From Butyrivibrio sp. (GTDB taxonomy: Bacteria; Bacillota; Clostridia; Lachnospirales; Lachnospiraceae), in contig NZ_JAGBLU010000114.1 in assembly GCF_017635265.1 (NCBI RefSeq), forward strand, positions 1 through 37,121: DNA of 37,121 bases, read 5' to 3'. The notes beneath the pieces are model-generated. The model was not told where the DNA came from. It was given only the letters and a program-made list of their open reading frames with translations, and did no database searches. Positions 16,123 to 23,544 of this stretch are shown here, one piece after another. The position numbers were made by a program, and so were the translations under genes. Position 1 is the first letter of the stretch. The number at the start of each line of letters is the position of its first letter.

Positions 16123-17775
16123 TTACGAATACTCCTTCGCCAGCTCTCCGCTATACTCATAGAAATCATCATTAATCACAAAAGCCACGCCCATGTTTGA
16201 AAGGTCACGAGATTCCATTTTGGTTCTCATGACAGAATAATAACGCCCAAAAGAATCTTTATTATCGGCAATATTATTAAAAATCGCGTCCCAATCACAG
16301 TCTCTGATCATCAGGTAATGGTTATTATCTGCCACCCATTTCATCCTACTTTTCGGCGTTGCTTCCATCAGCTCTCGGTACTCATCCTCATCAATAAGCT
16401 TATCAAGAAATTGCCTTGAAAGCCCGACGTTCTTTTTTATTGTTTCAGGCATTGTATCGCCCTTTTTGTAAAACTTCGCCTGCCCCAGATCTGTAATATC
16501 AAACTCTTCCTTCTCCTGAAGAATCGCTTCTTCTTTCTTTTTGACAACAGCATTAAATGTTTTTGACGGGTCCTGTTGGTAAACATTCTTCAACTCTTCG
16601 TCTGAAAGATTGTCAGCATTACTTAAATCGAGTTCAATTTGTTTCTTTTCTTTTTCAAGATACTCATCTATGATTATGTCCACGTCGCACTTATTGCCAA
16701 TTCTTTTATTCAGCGAGCTTCTAATCTGATCAATTGGAATAAATCTGTCTATCTTTTTGTTTCGTGCTCCCGCAAACGCGAATTGTGCAAGCATAGACCA
16801 AATACTATAGGGCGCTGGATTCTCCTGGTCAGTTTTTAAAACGTCTTCACAATCCTTATCAGGCAAATAGAGTTTAGCATCCATTATTCTGATTACAAAG
16901 TCCTCATACTGTTTTTTTCCTTGTTCTTTATCAAACACTATGAACTGACACAACTTATCAAAATCAAATCCACCGATAAGATAATTGCTTAAGCAATCGT
17001 CAAAAGCATACGTCCCTACAGGACTGTTATAAAACTTTTTGCGCCAATACTCATCCAATGCAGTTTCTGAAAAATGCGCTCTTAGGCAATCCCAAAAACT
17101 GTTGTCCTTTGTCCCGAGAAAAACATAATCAAATGCTTCCATTTTTTCAACATCTGCAATATCCAGTTCTCTAAGCCTCTTCATAAGCCTATTCATGTCG
17201 CACCTTGCTGGGATATCAATTTTCTTCTTCAAATATACATTTGCCATTTCGACAGCTTTCCTGCACTGTCCTCTTGTAATATCCCCGCTAACAAAAGCTT
17301 TTTTGCCAAGCCTGTCCTCAATAAGACAAGCTATTGCCAAAAGGTACATATGATAAGGCTCGCCCTGAGTTTTATTGCCCCATAGCCAGTAAGAATTGTC
17401 AAACCTCTCATCGTCCTCATCATAGTCCAGAAATTGAGGAAGATATGCCATCATAGCATCTCCTGCCTCAGGATTATAATATTTATCCTCAACAAGCTCT
17501 CTGGGAGTATAATCTGTTTCTGCTCGCCTCAGCGTATTATAATCTCCGCTTGCATACCATCCTCTAGTCTCTTCGTTTGAAAACTCATCTATTTCTATAG
17601 TTTCTTTTGTAGGAACCAGACAAAAAATCTCGATACCTTTTTTGCTTATGGTCTTAGTTTCGGCAAGCGGAAACTTTTTAGCCAGAAATAATGTCTCCTT
17701 GTATACCTTCTCCCATTCTTCCTTTGTAACTGCTTTGGATATCTTTATGTTTATGTATATTCCCACGCTTTTCAC
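16123..17775 (-). CDS. Hypothetical 550-aa protein of the shared-box regulon
   Basis: I do not recognise this protein. It starts with a small alpha/beta segment (MKSVGIYINIKISKAVTKEE), has a central mostly helical region (YHMYLLAIACLIEDRLGKKA, then DITRGQCRKAVEMAN), a charged Glu/Lys-rich stretch near residues 370-420, and an aromatic C-terminus. No signal peptide, TM segment or nucleotide motif is evident. Start is GTG with GAGAGG upstream. It is the first gene after shared-box promoter 3 and is followed by a metallophosphoesterase 21 bp on, so the two probably act together. Confidence 0.6.
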   Translation of the reverse strand: MKSVGIYINIKISKAVTKEEWEKVYKETLFLAKKFPLAETKTISKKGIEIFCLVPTKETIEIDEFSNEETRGWYASGDYNTLRRAETDYTPRELVEDKYYNPEAGDAMMAYLPQFLDYDEDDERFDNSYWLWGNKTQGEPYHMYLLAIACLIEDRLGKKAFVSGDITRGQCRKAVEMANVYLKKKIDIPARCDMNRLMKRLRELDIADVEKMEAFDYVFLGTKDNSFWDCLRAHFSETALDEYWRKKFYNSPVGTYAFDDCLSNYLIGGFDFDKLCQFIVFDKEQGKKQYEDFVIRIMDAKLYLPDKDCEDVLKTDQENPAPYSIWSMLAQFAFAGARNKKIDRFIPIDQIRSSLNKRIGNKCDVDIIIDEYLEKEKKQIELDLSNADNLSDEELKNVYQQDPSKTFNAVVKKKEEAILQEKEEFDITDLGQAKFYKKGDTMPETIKKNVGLSRQFLDKLIDEDEYRELMEATPKSRMKWVADNNHYLMIRDCDWDAIFNNIADNKDSFGRYYSVMRTKMESRDLSNMGVAFVINDDFYEYSGELAKEYS

Positions 17776-17799
17776 CTCTCAGTTCATTGATACTATCTA

Positions 17800-17843
17800 A
17801 TTTTATCGCACCAATGCTGAGATTGCAGTTAACTCGTAGTTGA
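17800..17843 (-). promoter_or_regulatory. Shared-box promoter 3 (550-aa protein and phosphoesterase)
   Basis: Minus-strand TCAACTACGAGTTAAC (17843-17828), then exactly 22 bp, then TAAAAT (17805-17800). The predicted transcript starts about 20 nt before the GTG start codon. Confidence 0.85.
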
Positions 17844-17912
17844 TAAAACCATCCTATCGTTCTATTTACGTAATAATACACAGCATCTTATATTGCTCAT
17901 AATATTTGCTCA

Positions 17913-17945
17913 TAAAAATGCCCACAACACAGCCATGAGGGCAAC
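17913..17945 (-). terminator. Terminator downstream of tRNA-Thr(AGT)
   Basis: Minus-strand TTGCCC, a loop containing further weak pairs, then GGGCA and ATTTTTATG. It is placed to end the transcript that carries the isolated tRNA-Thr gene. Confidence 0.5.
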
Positions 17946-18144
17946 TTCAGGTCAACCGGTTTAGCGCCTTAACCTTTACCATGGATTTCAACATATCTCT
18001 ATGTCTAAAGCACGTTTGCAGTTTCCAATTAAAGATTCAAGTAAGTACAATTAACCAGTGAGTATTCACAGTTAAACCAAAACCTAAAACAGTTAATTCG
18101 GAGGTCGTTTTGCGAGTCGACCTGCTCTTCCCCAGCATTTGGGG

Positions 18145-18218
18145 ATTCAGAAGCTGGATTCGAACCAGCGACTTCAAGCTCACTAGGCTTGCGTGCTATC
18201 CAACTGCACCATTCCGAA
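18145..18218 (-). tRNA. tRNA-Thr(AGT)
   Basis: Full cloverleaf: acceptor TTCGGAA/TTCTGAA, D-stem GTGC/GCAC, anticodon stem CAAGC/GCTTG with loop CTAGTGA, and T-stem GCTGG/CCAGC with loop TTCGAAT. The anticodon AGT carries A34, unusual in bacteria outside tRNA-Arg(ACG), and would need deamination to inosine. It lies apart from the main array, after the DIP1984-like gene. Confidence 0.88.
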
Positions 18219-18318
18219 TTTCCAGTATTTACAGTACTGGCCTCAATTGTAACTTAACCCTGTTACAGGGAAACCGGGTTTGAAGTTTTCGTGTTGCAGG
18301 CATTATCCTTTTTATTGT

Positions 18319-18978
18319 TCAGATTACGATAAAAGTTGTTGCATTAGAAACCTTTATCTGAGTATCCAGCTCGGTCAGAAGAGTATCTCTCTTTTCCCTA
18401 AGCATCGCTGTCTTCTTCTGTACGTCAAGCGGATCCACAAGTTCAGTGGTATTCTCTTTCACATAAGCTTCTACCACCTCAAGAGGCTTCTCATCCTTTA
18501 CTTTTGTATCCTTACCCAGAATAGAAAGTCTCATACTCTCTGCAGTAGACTGAAGCTGTTTATTCTTAAGCTCAGCAAGATTAACTCTCTTATTGAAATC
18601 TGATTCCATCTTTTCCTGAAGAGCAGCCTCAAAATCTGCTTCTCCATCATATGATCCAACACCGCGCAGTCTGCTTCTAAGAGAGATAGCTCCCGCAACG
18701 GTGAATTCACCATATGTGGTATTAATCTTAGTATTGGCATTGGATGCCACAATAGCAGCATCAATTCTCTGAAATCTGTCAATCAGATCCTGGATCTGCT
18801 GAAATGCGCTCTCTGCATCCTTGGCAAATTCCTCTCTTGATACCCTTGCATCGAGCACCTTCTCTTCATTAGGTTTGATTGTATCTACAAAGTTTGCCTT
18901 TGAAATCTTGTCATTGATTTTCTTTACAAGCAGGTCTCTTTCATCAAGAGCCTGAGTTACAAGCATTTTATCTGCCAT
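18319..18978 (-). CDS. DIP1984/septicolysin-like coiled-coil protein
   Basis: This 219-aa, largely helical protein has the layout of the DIP1984 family: an N-terminal heptad region, a central FQRIDAAIVASNANTKI segment matching the family's IN-x-TN-A motif, and a C-terminal helix ending in a short strand (ATTFIVI). A second family member lies at 31598-32113. The function of the family is unknown. AAGGAGG precedes the ATG. It starts 30 bp after the YkgJ-family gene and shares its promoter, shared-box promoter 4. Family placement rests on motif resemblance only. Confidence 0.55.
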   Translation of the reverse strand: MADKMLVTQALDERDLLVKKINDKISKANFVDTIKPNEEKVLDARVSREEFAKDAESAFQQIQDLIDRFQRIDAAIVASNANTKINTTYGEFTVAGAISLRSRLRGVGSYDGEADFEAALQEKMESDFNKRVNLAELKNKQLQSTAESMRLSILGKDTKVKDEKPLEVVEAYVKENTTELVDPLDVQKKTAMLREKRDTLLTELDTQIKVSNATTFIVI

Positions 18979-19007
18979 TTTCTTCCTCCTTGTTTACTCA
19001 TTCTTAG

Positions 19008-19715
19008 TTATGATTTTTGGTAGGTCATGATAGTATTTTCAAGCATTGAGATCATCTTTCCAGCCAGAATGCCATTTTCTTTTACCTGCGGAAGCAACGG
19101 CTGATCCACGTGGTAACGCAAGTATAAAATCTGGGCAATGCCTGATAGCATCTCATTGCCCAACTCACCAGGCAGCTTCGGCAATATTTCTCGTATACGT
19201 TCTGAGATTTCCATGACAATGTCCTGCCATGCAGCAAACCATTGCTCGCTCTCCTCAAGATTGAACCCTCCCATCCATTCGCGAGGAGTATGGATTTCAT
19301 CATCATAGCCGCAGTCAGTCGGCTGAAGGATATAAAATATATCAGTTCTATCATTCTGACGGGAAGCACATCTCCCAAGCGGAAACAATGCGCATACGGA
19401 AGGCTTGTACATATGAATCCCGCAACGATTGTCATCATTCAGGAATGGACATCTGCCGTTATCCTCACGCATCACCAAAGATACCAGCGGAAATTTACTT
19501 GTCTCACCAAGAAATAAAAAGCCATACTTATCCATAGCATCTGGTAAAGGTTCTTCTAATGCTTTTGAAATCCTGCACAGATCAAACGGGGATAAAAGAA
19601 TATCCGCCCGGTCTTTACAACACTCCCCACATTGATCACATCTGAACAAGAATTCATCATCTGACTTCAGCGGATGATGCATAAGTTCTTCAACCATTTT
19701 CTGCCTGTCATTCAT
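19008..19715 (-). CDS. YkgJ-family cysteine-cluster protein
   Basis: The 235-aa protein carries the CxxCxxCC cluster (CDQCGECC, cysteines 26, 29, 32, 33), a further RCGIHMYKPSVCALFPLGRC segment, and the alternating small motifs typical of YkgJ/PF03692 putative zinc- or iron-chelating proteins. The biochemical role of the family is unsettled; some members act in protein or RNA modification. The ATG at 19715 lies 12 nt after AGGAGG; a TTG further upstream would overlap the ribosome site. It is driven by shared-box promoter 4, which overlaps the 3' end of the phosphoesterase gene, and is followed by the DIP1984-like gene. Confidence 0.78.
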   Translation of the reverse strand: MNDRQKMVEELMHHPLKSDDEFLFRCDQCGECCKDRADILLSPFDLCRISKALEEPLPDAMDKYGFLFLGETSKFPLVSLVMREDNGRCPFLNDDNRCGIHMYKPSVCALFPLGRCASRQNDRTDIFYILQPTDCGYDDEIHTPREWMGGFNLEESEQWFAAWQDIVMEISERIREILPKLPGELGNEMLSGIAQILYLRYHVDQPLLPQVKENGILAGKMISMLENTIMTYQKS

Positions 19716-19762
19716 ATTCTGCCATTGCCTCCTAGACAAGTTTTACTCAAGTATTCACTATT

Positions 19763-19806
19763 ATTGTATCTGTGAATTCCAAGCATCTCAATTAACGCGT
19801 GGTTGA
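19763..19806 (-). promoter_or_regulatory. Shared-box promoter 4 (YkgJ and DIP1984-like genes)
   Basis: Minus-strand TCAACCACGCGTTAAT (19806-19791), 22 bp, then TACAAT (19768-19763), with TTGAGA at -35. The box overlaps the last codons and stop of the phosphoesterase gene, so it gives an internal promoter within the gene cluster. Confidence 0.85.
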
Positions 19807-20394
19807 TAAAATAGGAGCCGGATTCTTCTCCATTTTCTTGGCCTTTTTATCTATGGCATGATCAATCGTTACTCTGTGAATACTGTCGATATCTGACAGA
19901 ATGCCATCCTTTATAAGCTTCCCGAGATTAACAGGAGTATAGTCACAGACATTTGCAGCAAGGTTCAGATGCTTGCAGCCATCCTTGTATGCCTCAATGT
20001 TATTATGGTCATGACCATGGATGTTCAGACACCATGAGAGTCCATAGACCGGTTCATGAGATAAAAGAATCTTTTCTGCAATAAAGAGAGGTCCTGCATA
20101 TATCTCGTCGAAGCAGTCAGTATACTCTCCCCGCCTGTCGTGATTGCCAAGAAGAAGAATCTTTTTCCTAACTTTGAGTTCCTTAATATACTCTGGTCTA
20201 CCTACATCTCCAAGGCAGACGAAGGTATCATTTTTCATGATGGTCTTGTTGATAATATCTATCTGCTCCCTCGGAGTAATCCACCCAGGATCCATAAATT
20301 TACAGTCATCGTCATCAAAGTGCATATCCGAAAGTATATAAACTGAGCCTTTTTCGGACCAATGCCTGAAAGGTTCATAAAGTGTTGATATCAT
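19792..20394 (-). CDS. Metallophosphoesterase of the RNA-repair operon
   Basis: The 200-aa calcineurin-like enzyme has SDMHFDDD (D23, H25), LGDVGRPEY (GD 62-63), LLGNHDRR (GNHD 83-86), LSHEP and HGHDH, the complete two-metal set. GGGAGG precedes the ATG. It starts 18 bp after the RNA ligase stop, so the two are co-transcribed. Ligases of this kind need 3'-OH and 5'-phosphate ends, so a phosphoesterase that heals 2',3'-cyclic or 3'-phosphate ends would be a fitting third partner. The motifs are seen; the end-healing role is inferred from the operon. Confidence 0.8.
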   Translation of the reverse strand: MISTLYEPFRHWSEKGSVYILSDMHFDDDDCKFMDPGWITPREQIDIINKTIMKNDTFVCLGDVGRPEYIKELKVRKKILLLGNHDRRGEYTDCFDEIYAGPLFIAEKILLSHEPVYGLSWCLNIHGHDHNNIEAYKDGCKHLNLAANVCDYTPVNLGKLIKDGILSDIDSIHRVTIDHAIDKKAKKMEKNPAPILSTTR

Positions 20395-20412
20395 GCAGCC
20401 TCCCTTCCGCGG

Positions 20413-21459
20413 TCAGTCGTCATTCTTGATCAGGTATTTGTTGTTTATTACCTTCATGGAAAGCGGGCCGCTAAGTGTGTATGAATGTACAGGCTCTTTT
20501 GGCCTTATAACAATTCCTTCCCGGACAGTTCCGTTGTATCCGATACCATCAGCCCTTGTTAAAAGAGCCTGCTCATCCGGATACTTCGTAAGAAGATCTT
20601 CTCCCTCTTCCTCGACAGGAACCATCTTGCAACCAACATACTCGCATATAGCCCTGAGCATATCCAGGTTAGTTCTCTTGTCATTTACTCTTGCTGTAAA
20701 CACGAACCATTCAGGGGTCTTTAACTTAAGCCTGTTCTTCTGGATTCCTTCTCCACACCATTCTCCCTGAAGCACAATGCTCTGAATTTCGTTCTCCTTG
20801 GCATATTCCTCCATCTTCTCAGGGATTCCCTTAGACTTAACGTACTCAACAAATGAAGACTTACCATCATCCTTGTAGGTGAAGTTATGCCCCGTGTAGG
20901 AAACCTCATCATCTCTTACTCCAACAGAATGACTTGATCCATCCAGCTTGGTCGTGATGTAGTATGGAAGCCCTGCAAACTCCTTAAGAAGTTCTGGTGC
21001 TGACTGGATTCTGGTTTCATCAGTTTTAGGAATATATCCTGGCCTGTCTCCGATTATTGTTCCTGATGATCCAACCCTTTCAGGCATCTCCCACTCGCGA
21101 ACTCCAAGGATTTCTGTCACATCCATCCCCTCGGTTAGTTCTATTCCGTTCAGCTTGGGAAGTTTATCAATTCCAAGGCATAATCCCTGGGATATCTCTC
21201 CTCTGAACTTCATGGTCTTAAGCTTGAAGCCTTCTCCCATATATTCATTATTCTTGTAAGAGTTCTTTCTAAGAAACTCAAATTCCTCGCATATTGGCAG
21301 GAAAGAGTCTATCTCAAAATAGACCACCAAGTCCCCAACATGAAACTCATTCTTTCCTCCAACACACTTCCATCCAAGTACCTGAACAAGCTCAAGCCTG
21401 TCTGCGTCAGATATTGGAAATACTCCATTTACTCTCTGTATTGATGCTAACTTTCTCAT
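20413..21459 (-). CDS. ATP-dependent RNA ligase, DraRnl (Rnl5) type
   Basis: This 348-aa protein has the order known for the Deinococcus DraRnl family: an N-terminal OB-fold-like module (about 1-130), then the nucleotidyltransferase domain. Motif I is KLDGSS with Lys171 as AMP acceptor; a glutamate-containing motif (VLQGEWCGEG) follows; motif IV is EGIVIRP; motif V is SMKVINNKYL at the end. DraRnl enzymes seal 3'-OH/5'-phosphate nicks in duplexes with RNA at the 3' side, such as a cut tRNA stem or loop held by base pairing. The start MRKLASIQ at 21459 is chosen because GAGGGG lies before it; it begins 13 bp after the Thg1-like stop. Confidence 0.88.
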   Translation of the reverse strand: MRKLASIQRVNGVFPISDADRLELVQVLGWKCVGGKNEFHVGDLVVYFEIDSFLPICEEFEFLRKNSYKNNEYMGEGFKLKTMKFRGEISQGLCLGIDKLPKLNGIELTEGMDVTEILGVREWEMPERVGSSGTIIGDRPGYIPKTDETRIQSAPELLKEFAGLPYYITTKLDGSSHSVGVRDDEVSYTGHNFTYKDDGKSSFVEYVKSKGIPEKMEEYAKENEIQSIVLQGEWCGEGIQKNRLKLKTPEWFVFTARVNDKRTNLDMLRAICEYVGCKMVPVEEEGEDLLTKYPDEQALLTRADGIGYNGTVREGIVIRPKEPVHSYTLSGPLSMKVINNKYLIKNDD

Positions 21460-21472
21460 CTTTCTATACCCC

Positions 21473-22225
21473 TCAAGTAAATCTCCGAATAAGCCTGCCG
21501 TATTCATCTCCGAATGGTAGCTCATAATCTACGTGTATCCTGTTACGTGTCGTGATCCTTGTTTCGCCTGTAAGTGGATTAAGCCCTTCTTTTTTATATT
21601 CTTCCATCCACATACCTACACCGCGTTTCTGCCATGAGGGCAGCTTATCATAGTTGATTCCTCTACTGAAAAGGAGTTCATTTTTATATGCCACTCCTTT
21701 GCCTTTTAACTCCGAAGTTGCTTTATGAACTGATGCGCCTTCCTTTCGCAGCATCCAGTAGCAATGTGAATTAAGAGCATTTCTGTTTGCATCTTCCTGT
21801 CTCCATCGAAAGTAATCTTCCACTCTTTCTGCATTCGGAAGCGGTACCATTCTACAGTCAAATGTCGCTGCCATGCCAAGCTCAAGAGAAAAGACCGCGC
21901 TGGCTTCTGCTGCAAGCGTCGAGTTATACTTACGCACCTTCCTTCCAAAGGTATCCTCATCAGCCGCAAACAATAACGAAATCTCATCACTTTCTGTATA
22001 GGCGTAAACCACTCTGAATCCGCAATCCATTAGCTCCTTTGTGGTCTTTACCATCATATCCCTAAACTTTTCATCAAAAGGAGCTTCAAAATGACAAACC
22101 TCCTTTGTAAGCCTTGTAAATCCCCTCCCATCAAGTCTCGCTACCATGAAAATATCTGGAAGAATAACCTGATCTAAAGACTGCTCATAAACACGCATCT
22201 TTGAATCCATCTCATCAAAACGCAT
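21473..22225 (-). CDS. Thg1-like protein (3'-5' nucleotidyltransferase)
   Basis: The 250-aa protein is a Thg1 superfamily member. It keeps the metal-binding RLDGRGFTRL (Asp32) and YTESDEISLLF (Asp80, Glu81). At the position of the HINNLYNT motif of eukaryotic Thg1 it reads NALNSHCYWMLRK, so it belongs with the Thg1-like proteins (TLPs). TLPs add nucleotides in the 3'-5' direction using a template strand and can rebuild 5'-truncated tRNAs. No tRNA-His gene lies in the neighbouring array, arguing for repair rather than G-1 addition. GGGAG precedes the ATG. It heads the TLP-ligase-phosphoesterase operon behind shared-box promoter 5 and a structured leader. Confidence 0.9.
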   Translation of the reverse strand: MRFDEMDSKMRVYEQSLDQVILPDIFMVARLDGRGFTRLTKEVCHFEAPFDEKFRDMMVKTTKELMDCGFRVVYAYTESDEISLLFAADEDTFGRKVRKYNSTLAAEASAVFSLELGMAATFDCRMVPLPNAERVEDYFRWRQEDANRNALNSHCYWMLRKEGASVHKATSELKGKGVAYKNELLFSRGINYDKLPSWQKRGVGMWMEEYKKEGLNPLTGETRITTRNRIHVDYELPFGDEYGRLIRRFT

Positions 22226-22268
22226 CTTTCACTTCTCCCTGCTATACTTATTTCCCTAACTCTTAAAT

Positions 22269-22340
22269 CCGACTGTCACGGCGAAGCCCTAACGGTGGAC
22301 CCGATCTGATTTTCACACCACCTCCAGATTAGTGTGTCGG
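22269..22340 (-). ncRNA. Structured leader RNA of the TLP-RNA ligase operon
   Basis: In the minus-strand leader, CCGAC (22340-22336) pairs with GTCGG (22273-22269) to close a 72-nt element. Inside are ATCTG/CAGAT, a GGTGG/CCACC pairing that would form an H-type pseudokn with it, and a GTTA-G-GGC-TTC-GCC-G-TGAC hairpin. The element begins shortly after the predicted transcription start. It matches no riboswitch class I know. It may sense tRNA fragments, a metabolite or a protein; its tRNA-like size is notable. The fold is by eye. Confidence 0.5.
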
Positions 22341-22359
22341 CGCACATCCATCTAATTAA

Positions 22360-22403
22360 ATGATAGCCTCATAGCTGCTGCTTCTCAATTAACTCGTGGT
22401 TTA
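22360..22403 (-). promoter_or_regulatory. Shared-box promoter 5 (TLP-RNA ligase operon)
   Basis: Minus-strand TAAACCACGAGTTAAT (22403-22388), 22 bp, then TATCAT (22365-22360), with TTGAGA at -35. It lies between the last tRNA of the array and the structured leader. Confidence 0.82.
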
Positions 22404-22411
22404 AAGCCTGG

Positions 22412-22533
22412 TCGCGGGGACAGGTCGCAGGCATCCGGGGGATGCCACGCTTGCGACTCCGAGCACTGCGCAGGGAACCTGCTATCGCTGAGGTTATGAG
22501 CCTCGCATGGTAATTCCGTTCCACTTCCCCGCA
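22412..22533 (-). tRNA. tRNA(CAT) with 46-nt T-loop insertion
   Basis: Acceptor TGCGGGG/CCCCGCG, D-stem GTGG/CCAT, anticodon loop CTCATAA (Met, or Ile if C34 becomes lysidine), T-stem GCAGG/CCTGT. Discriminator A is followed by an encoded CCA (22411-22409). The T-loop spans 53 nt instead of 7 (22425-22477): after TTC comes a structured insert with GTCGCA/TGCGAC enclosing GGCATCC-CCC-GGATGCC. The insert start, CCTGC, also complements the T-stem 5' strand. Pair 27-43 is C-A. Confidence 0.82.
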
Positions 22534-22540
22534 ATGAAAA

Positions 22541-22612
22541 CGACTCTACAGAGAATTGAACTCTGATCTCCGGATAGACAGTCCGGCATAATAGCCTTTA
22601 TACCATAGAGTC
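22541..22612 (-). tRNA. tRNA-Asp(GTC)
   Basis: Acceptor GACTCTA/TAGAGTC, anticodon stem CCGGA/TCCGG with loop CTGTCTA, and a normal T-loop TTCAATT. Discriminator G fits Asp. Confidence 0.92.
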
Positions 22613-22618
22613 ATATAA

Positions 22619-22690
22619 AGCCGGATGAAGGATGTGCGCCCTCCTCTGATGGTTACAAATCACCTGCATCGCTATCTATGCTTATCCGGC
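22619..22690 (-). tRNA. tRNA-Thr(TGT) with non-canonical elbow
   Basis: Acceptor GCCGGAT/ATCCGGC and D-stem GCAT/ATGC are perfect; the anticodon loop TTTGTAA gives TGT. The T-stem GAGGG/CCTTC closes the loop CGCACAT, with no TTC, and the D-loop AGATAGCG lacks GG. The usual G18-U55 and G19-C56 contacts cannot form. Discriminator T is also odd for Thr. It is either a specialised or a decaying tRNA. Confidence 0.65.
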
Positions 22691-22695
22691 AGGTA

Positions 22696-22816
22696 TTCCG
22701 ATAACAGGGTGCTGGATGTCCGGGGGACATCCGTTTAGCACGGCCGAGCTACGCACAGGCGAACCTGTGGCTTCTTCCTTGTAAGGGAAGCACTCTCCCA
22801 GCTGAGTTATATCGTA
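22696..22816 (-). tRNA. tRNA-Val(TAC) with 48-nt T-loop insertion
   Basis: Acceptor TACGATA/TATCGGA (A2-G71 mismatch), D-stem ACTC/GAGT, anticodon stem CTTCC/GGAAG with loop CTTACAA, T-stem ACAGG/CCTGT. The T-loop is 55 nt (22709-22763). Its insert has the same plan as in the CAT, Trp and Asn genes but different sequence: outer GTGCT/AGCAC and inner GGATGTCC/GGACATCC. CCTGT also occurs at the insert start, making a direct repeat with the T-stem 3' strand. Confidence 0.82.
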
Positions 22817-22817
22817 G

Positions 22818-22890
22818 TGGACCGCACGGGAATCGAACCCGCCATCTCTGGATTGCAAAACCAGTGTCACCCCATTGCGACTTCCGGCCC
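22818..22890 (-). tRNA. tRNA-Ala(TGC)
   Basis: Acceptor GGGCCGG/GCGGTCC contains the G3-U70 pair that marks Ala tRNAs; 7-66 is G-G. The loop TTTGCAA gives TGC. T-stem GCGGG/CCCGT with the normal loop TTCGATT. Discriminator A. Confidence 0.85.
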
Positions 22891-22980
22891 AAGCTGCAGA
22901 AGACCGTGCCTGTGGCCTCCTGCTTTATTAAGTTATTTTACGTTCAGAAGTAAGGAAGTGCCTGCTTTCTCTCTTCTGAA

Positions 22981-23052
22981 AGCTCCATGTCGGTGCTGCC
23001 CCGACTTCCTTAGCTTGGAAAGCTAATACACTAGCTGATGTGCGAATGGAGC
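22981..23052 (-). tRNA. tRNA-Gly(TCC) with non-canonical elbow
   Basis: Perfect acceptor GCTCCAT/ATGGAGC, D-stem GCAC/GTGT, anticodon stem TTAGC/GCTAA with loop TTTCCAA, T-stem GTCGG/CCGAC. The T-loop is GGCAGCA, lacking TTC, and the D-loop ATCAGCTA lacks GG. Discriminator T is normal for bacterial Gly. All stems are intact, so this looks selected rather than decayed. Confidence 0.75.
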
Positions 23053-23056
23053 TGAT

Positions 23057-23126
23057 CGGGCAACCGAGAATCGAACTCGGATCAGATGCTTATAAGACAC
23101 CGGCTCTCACCATTGAACTATTGCCC
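23057..23126 (-). tRNA. tRNA-Ile(TAT)
   Basis: Acceptor GGGCAAT/GTTGCCC, anticodon stem GGTGT/GCATC with loop CTTATAA, T-stem CCGAG/CTCGG with loop TTCGATT. The D-arm is short. TAT is rarer than the usual CAT (lysidine) solution for AUA codons in bacteria. Confidence 0.85.
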
Positions 23127-23144
23127 AATATCAATTTGGGTATT

Positions 23145-23174
23145 AAAAAAGGACCCATCCTCTTGGACAGATCC
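23145..23174 (-). terminator. Terminator after the 53-aa ORF
   Basis: Minus-strand GGATCTGTCC-AAGA-GGATGGGTCC is a 10-bp stem (three G-T pairs) followed by TTTTTT. Confidence 0.8.
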
Positions 23175-23214
23175 TAAAATCCTACAGTATATTCCGGTGT
23201 GCCTGTTTACCAGC

Positions 23215-23376
23215 CTAACATCGGACTTTACCATCTGTCCTAAAATATTTTTCTATACCAAAAGCACGGCCTGATGTTCCTAATACGGGCGCATCAATAA
23301 CAAACGTATCGACTGTGAAGTCATACGCTTTTGTCGCGGTTATGCCTATAAGATTAGAAATCATCATCTGTCTCAT
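23215..23376 (-). CDS. Small ORF (53 aa) inside the tRNA array
   Basis: The ORF starts MRQMMISNLIGITA and ends FGIEKYFRTDGKVRC. It has no recognised family. AAGGTTAAGG lies upstream but somewhat far from the ATG. It is bracketed by two minus-strand terminators (23420-23485 and 23145-23174), so it forms its own small transcription unit between tRNA-Met and tRNA-Ile. It may be a real small protein or a remnant; no promoter is obvious. Confidence 0.4.
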   Translation of the reverse strand: MRQMMISNLIGITATKAYDFTVDTFVIDAPVLGTSGRAFGIEKYFRTDGKVRC

Positions 23377-23419
23377 TGAAAGCTTTTTACCTTAACCTTT
23401 CTTAATATTTCTGATAAAC

Positions 23420-23485
23420 AAAAAAGGAAGCGCTCGCATATTTATGTTGATGTTTGCATCAAAATAAATAGGACAGGCACTTCCT
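23420..23485 (-). terminator. Long terminator after tRNA-Met
   Basis: Outer AGGAAG/CTTCCT, then ATTTAT/ATAAAT and TTGATG/CATCAA around a TTTG loop. On the minus strand CTTCC is followed by TTTTTTG. It ends the tRNA segment above it. Confidence 0.8.
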
Positions 23486-23544
23486 ATGTACTTACATTAA
23501 CATCATACCGTATATTTGTAAAGCACTTTTTTAAAAAAACAAAA

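Noticed and set aside
22269-22340. The structured leader as a divergent tRNA-His or tRNA-Pro
   Set aside because: Only five acceptor pairs form and no seven-base anticodon loop with a GTG or TGG anticodon could be placed.
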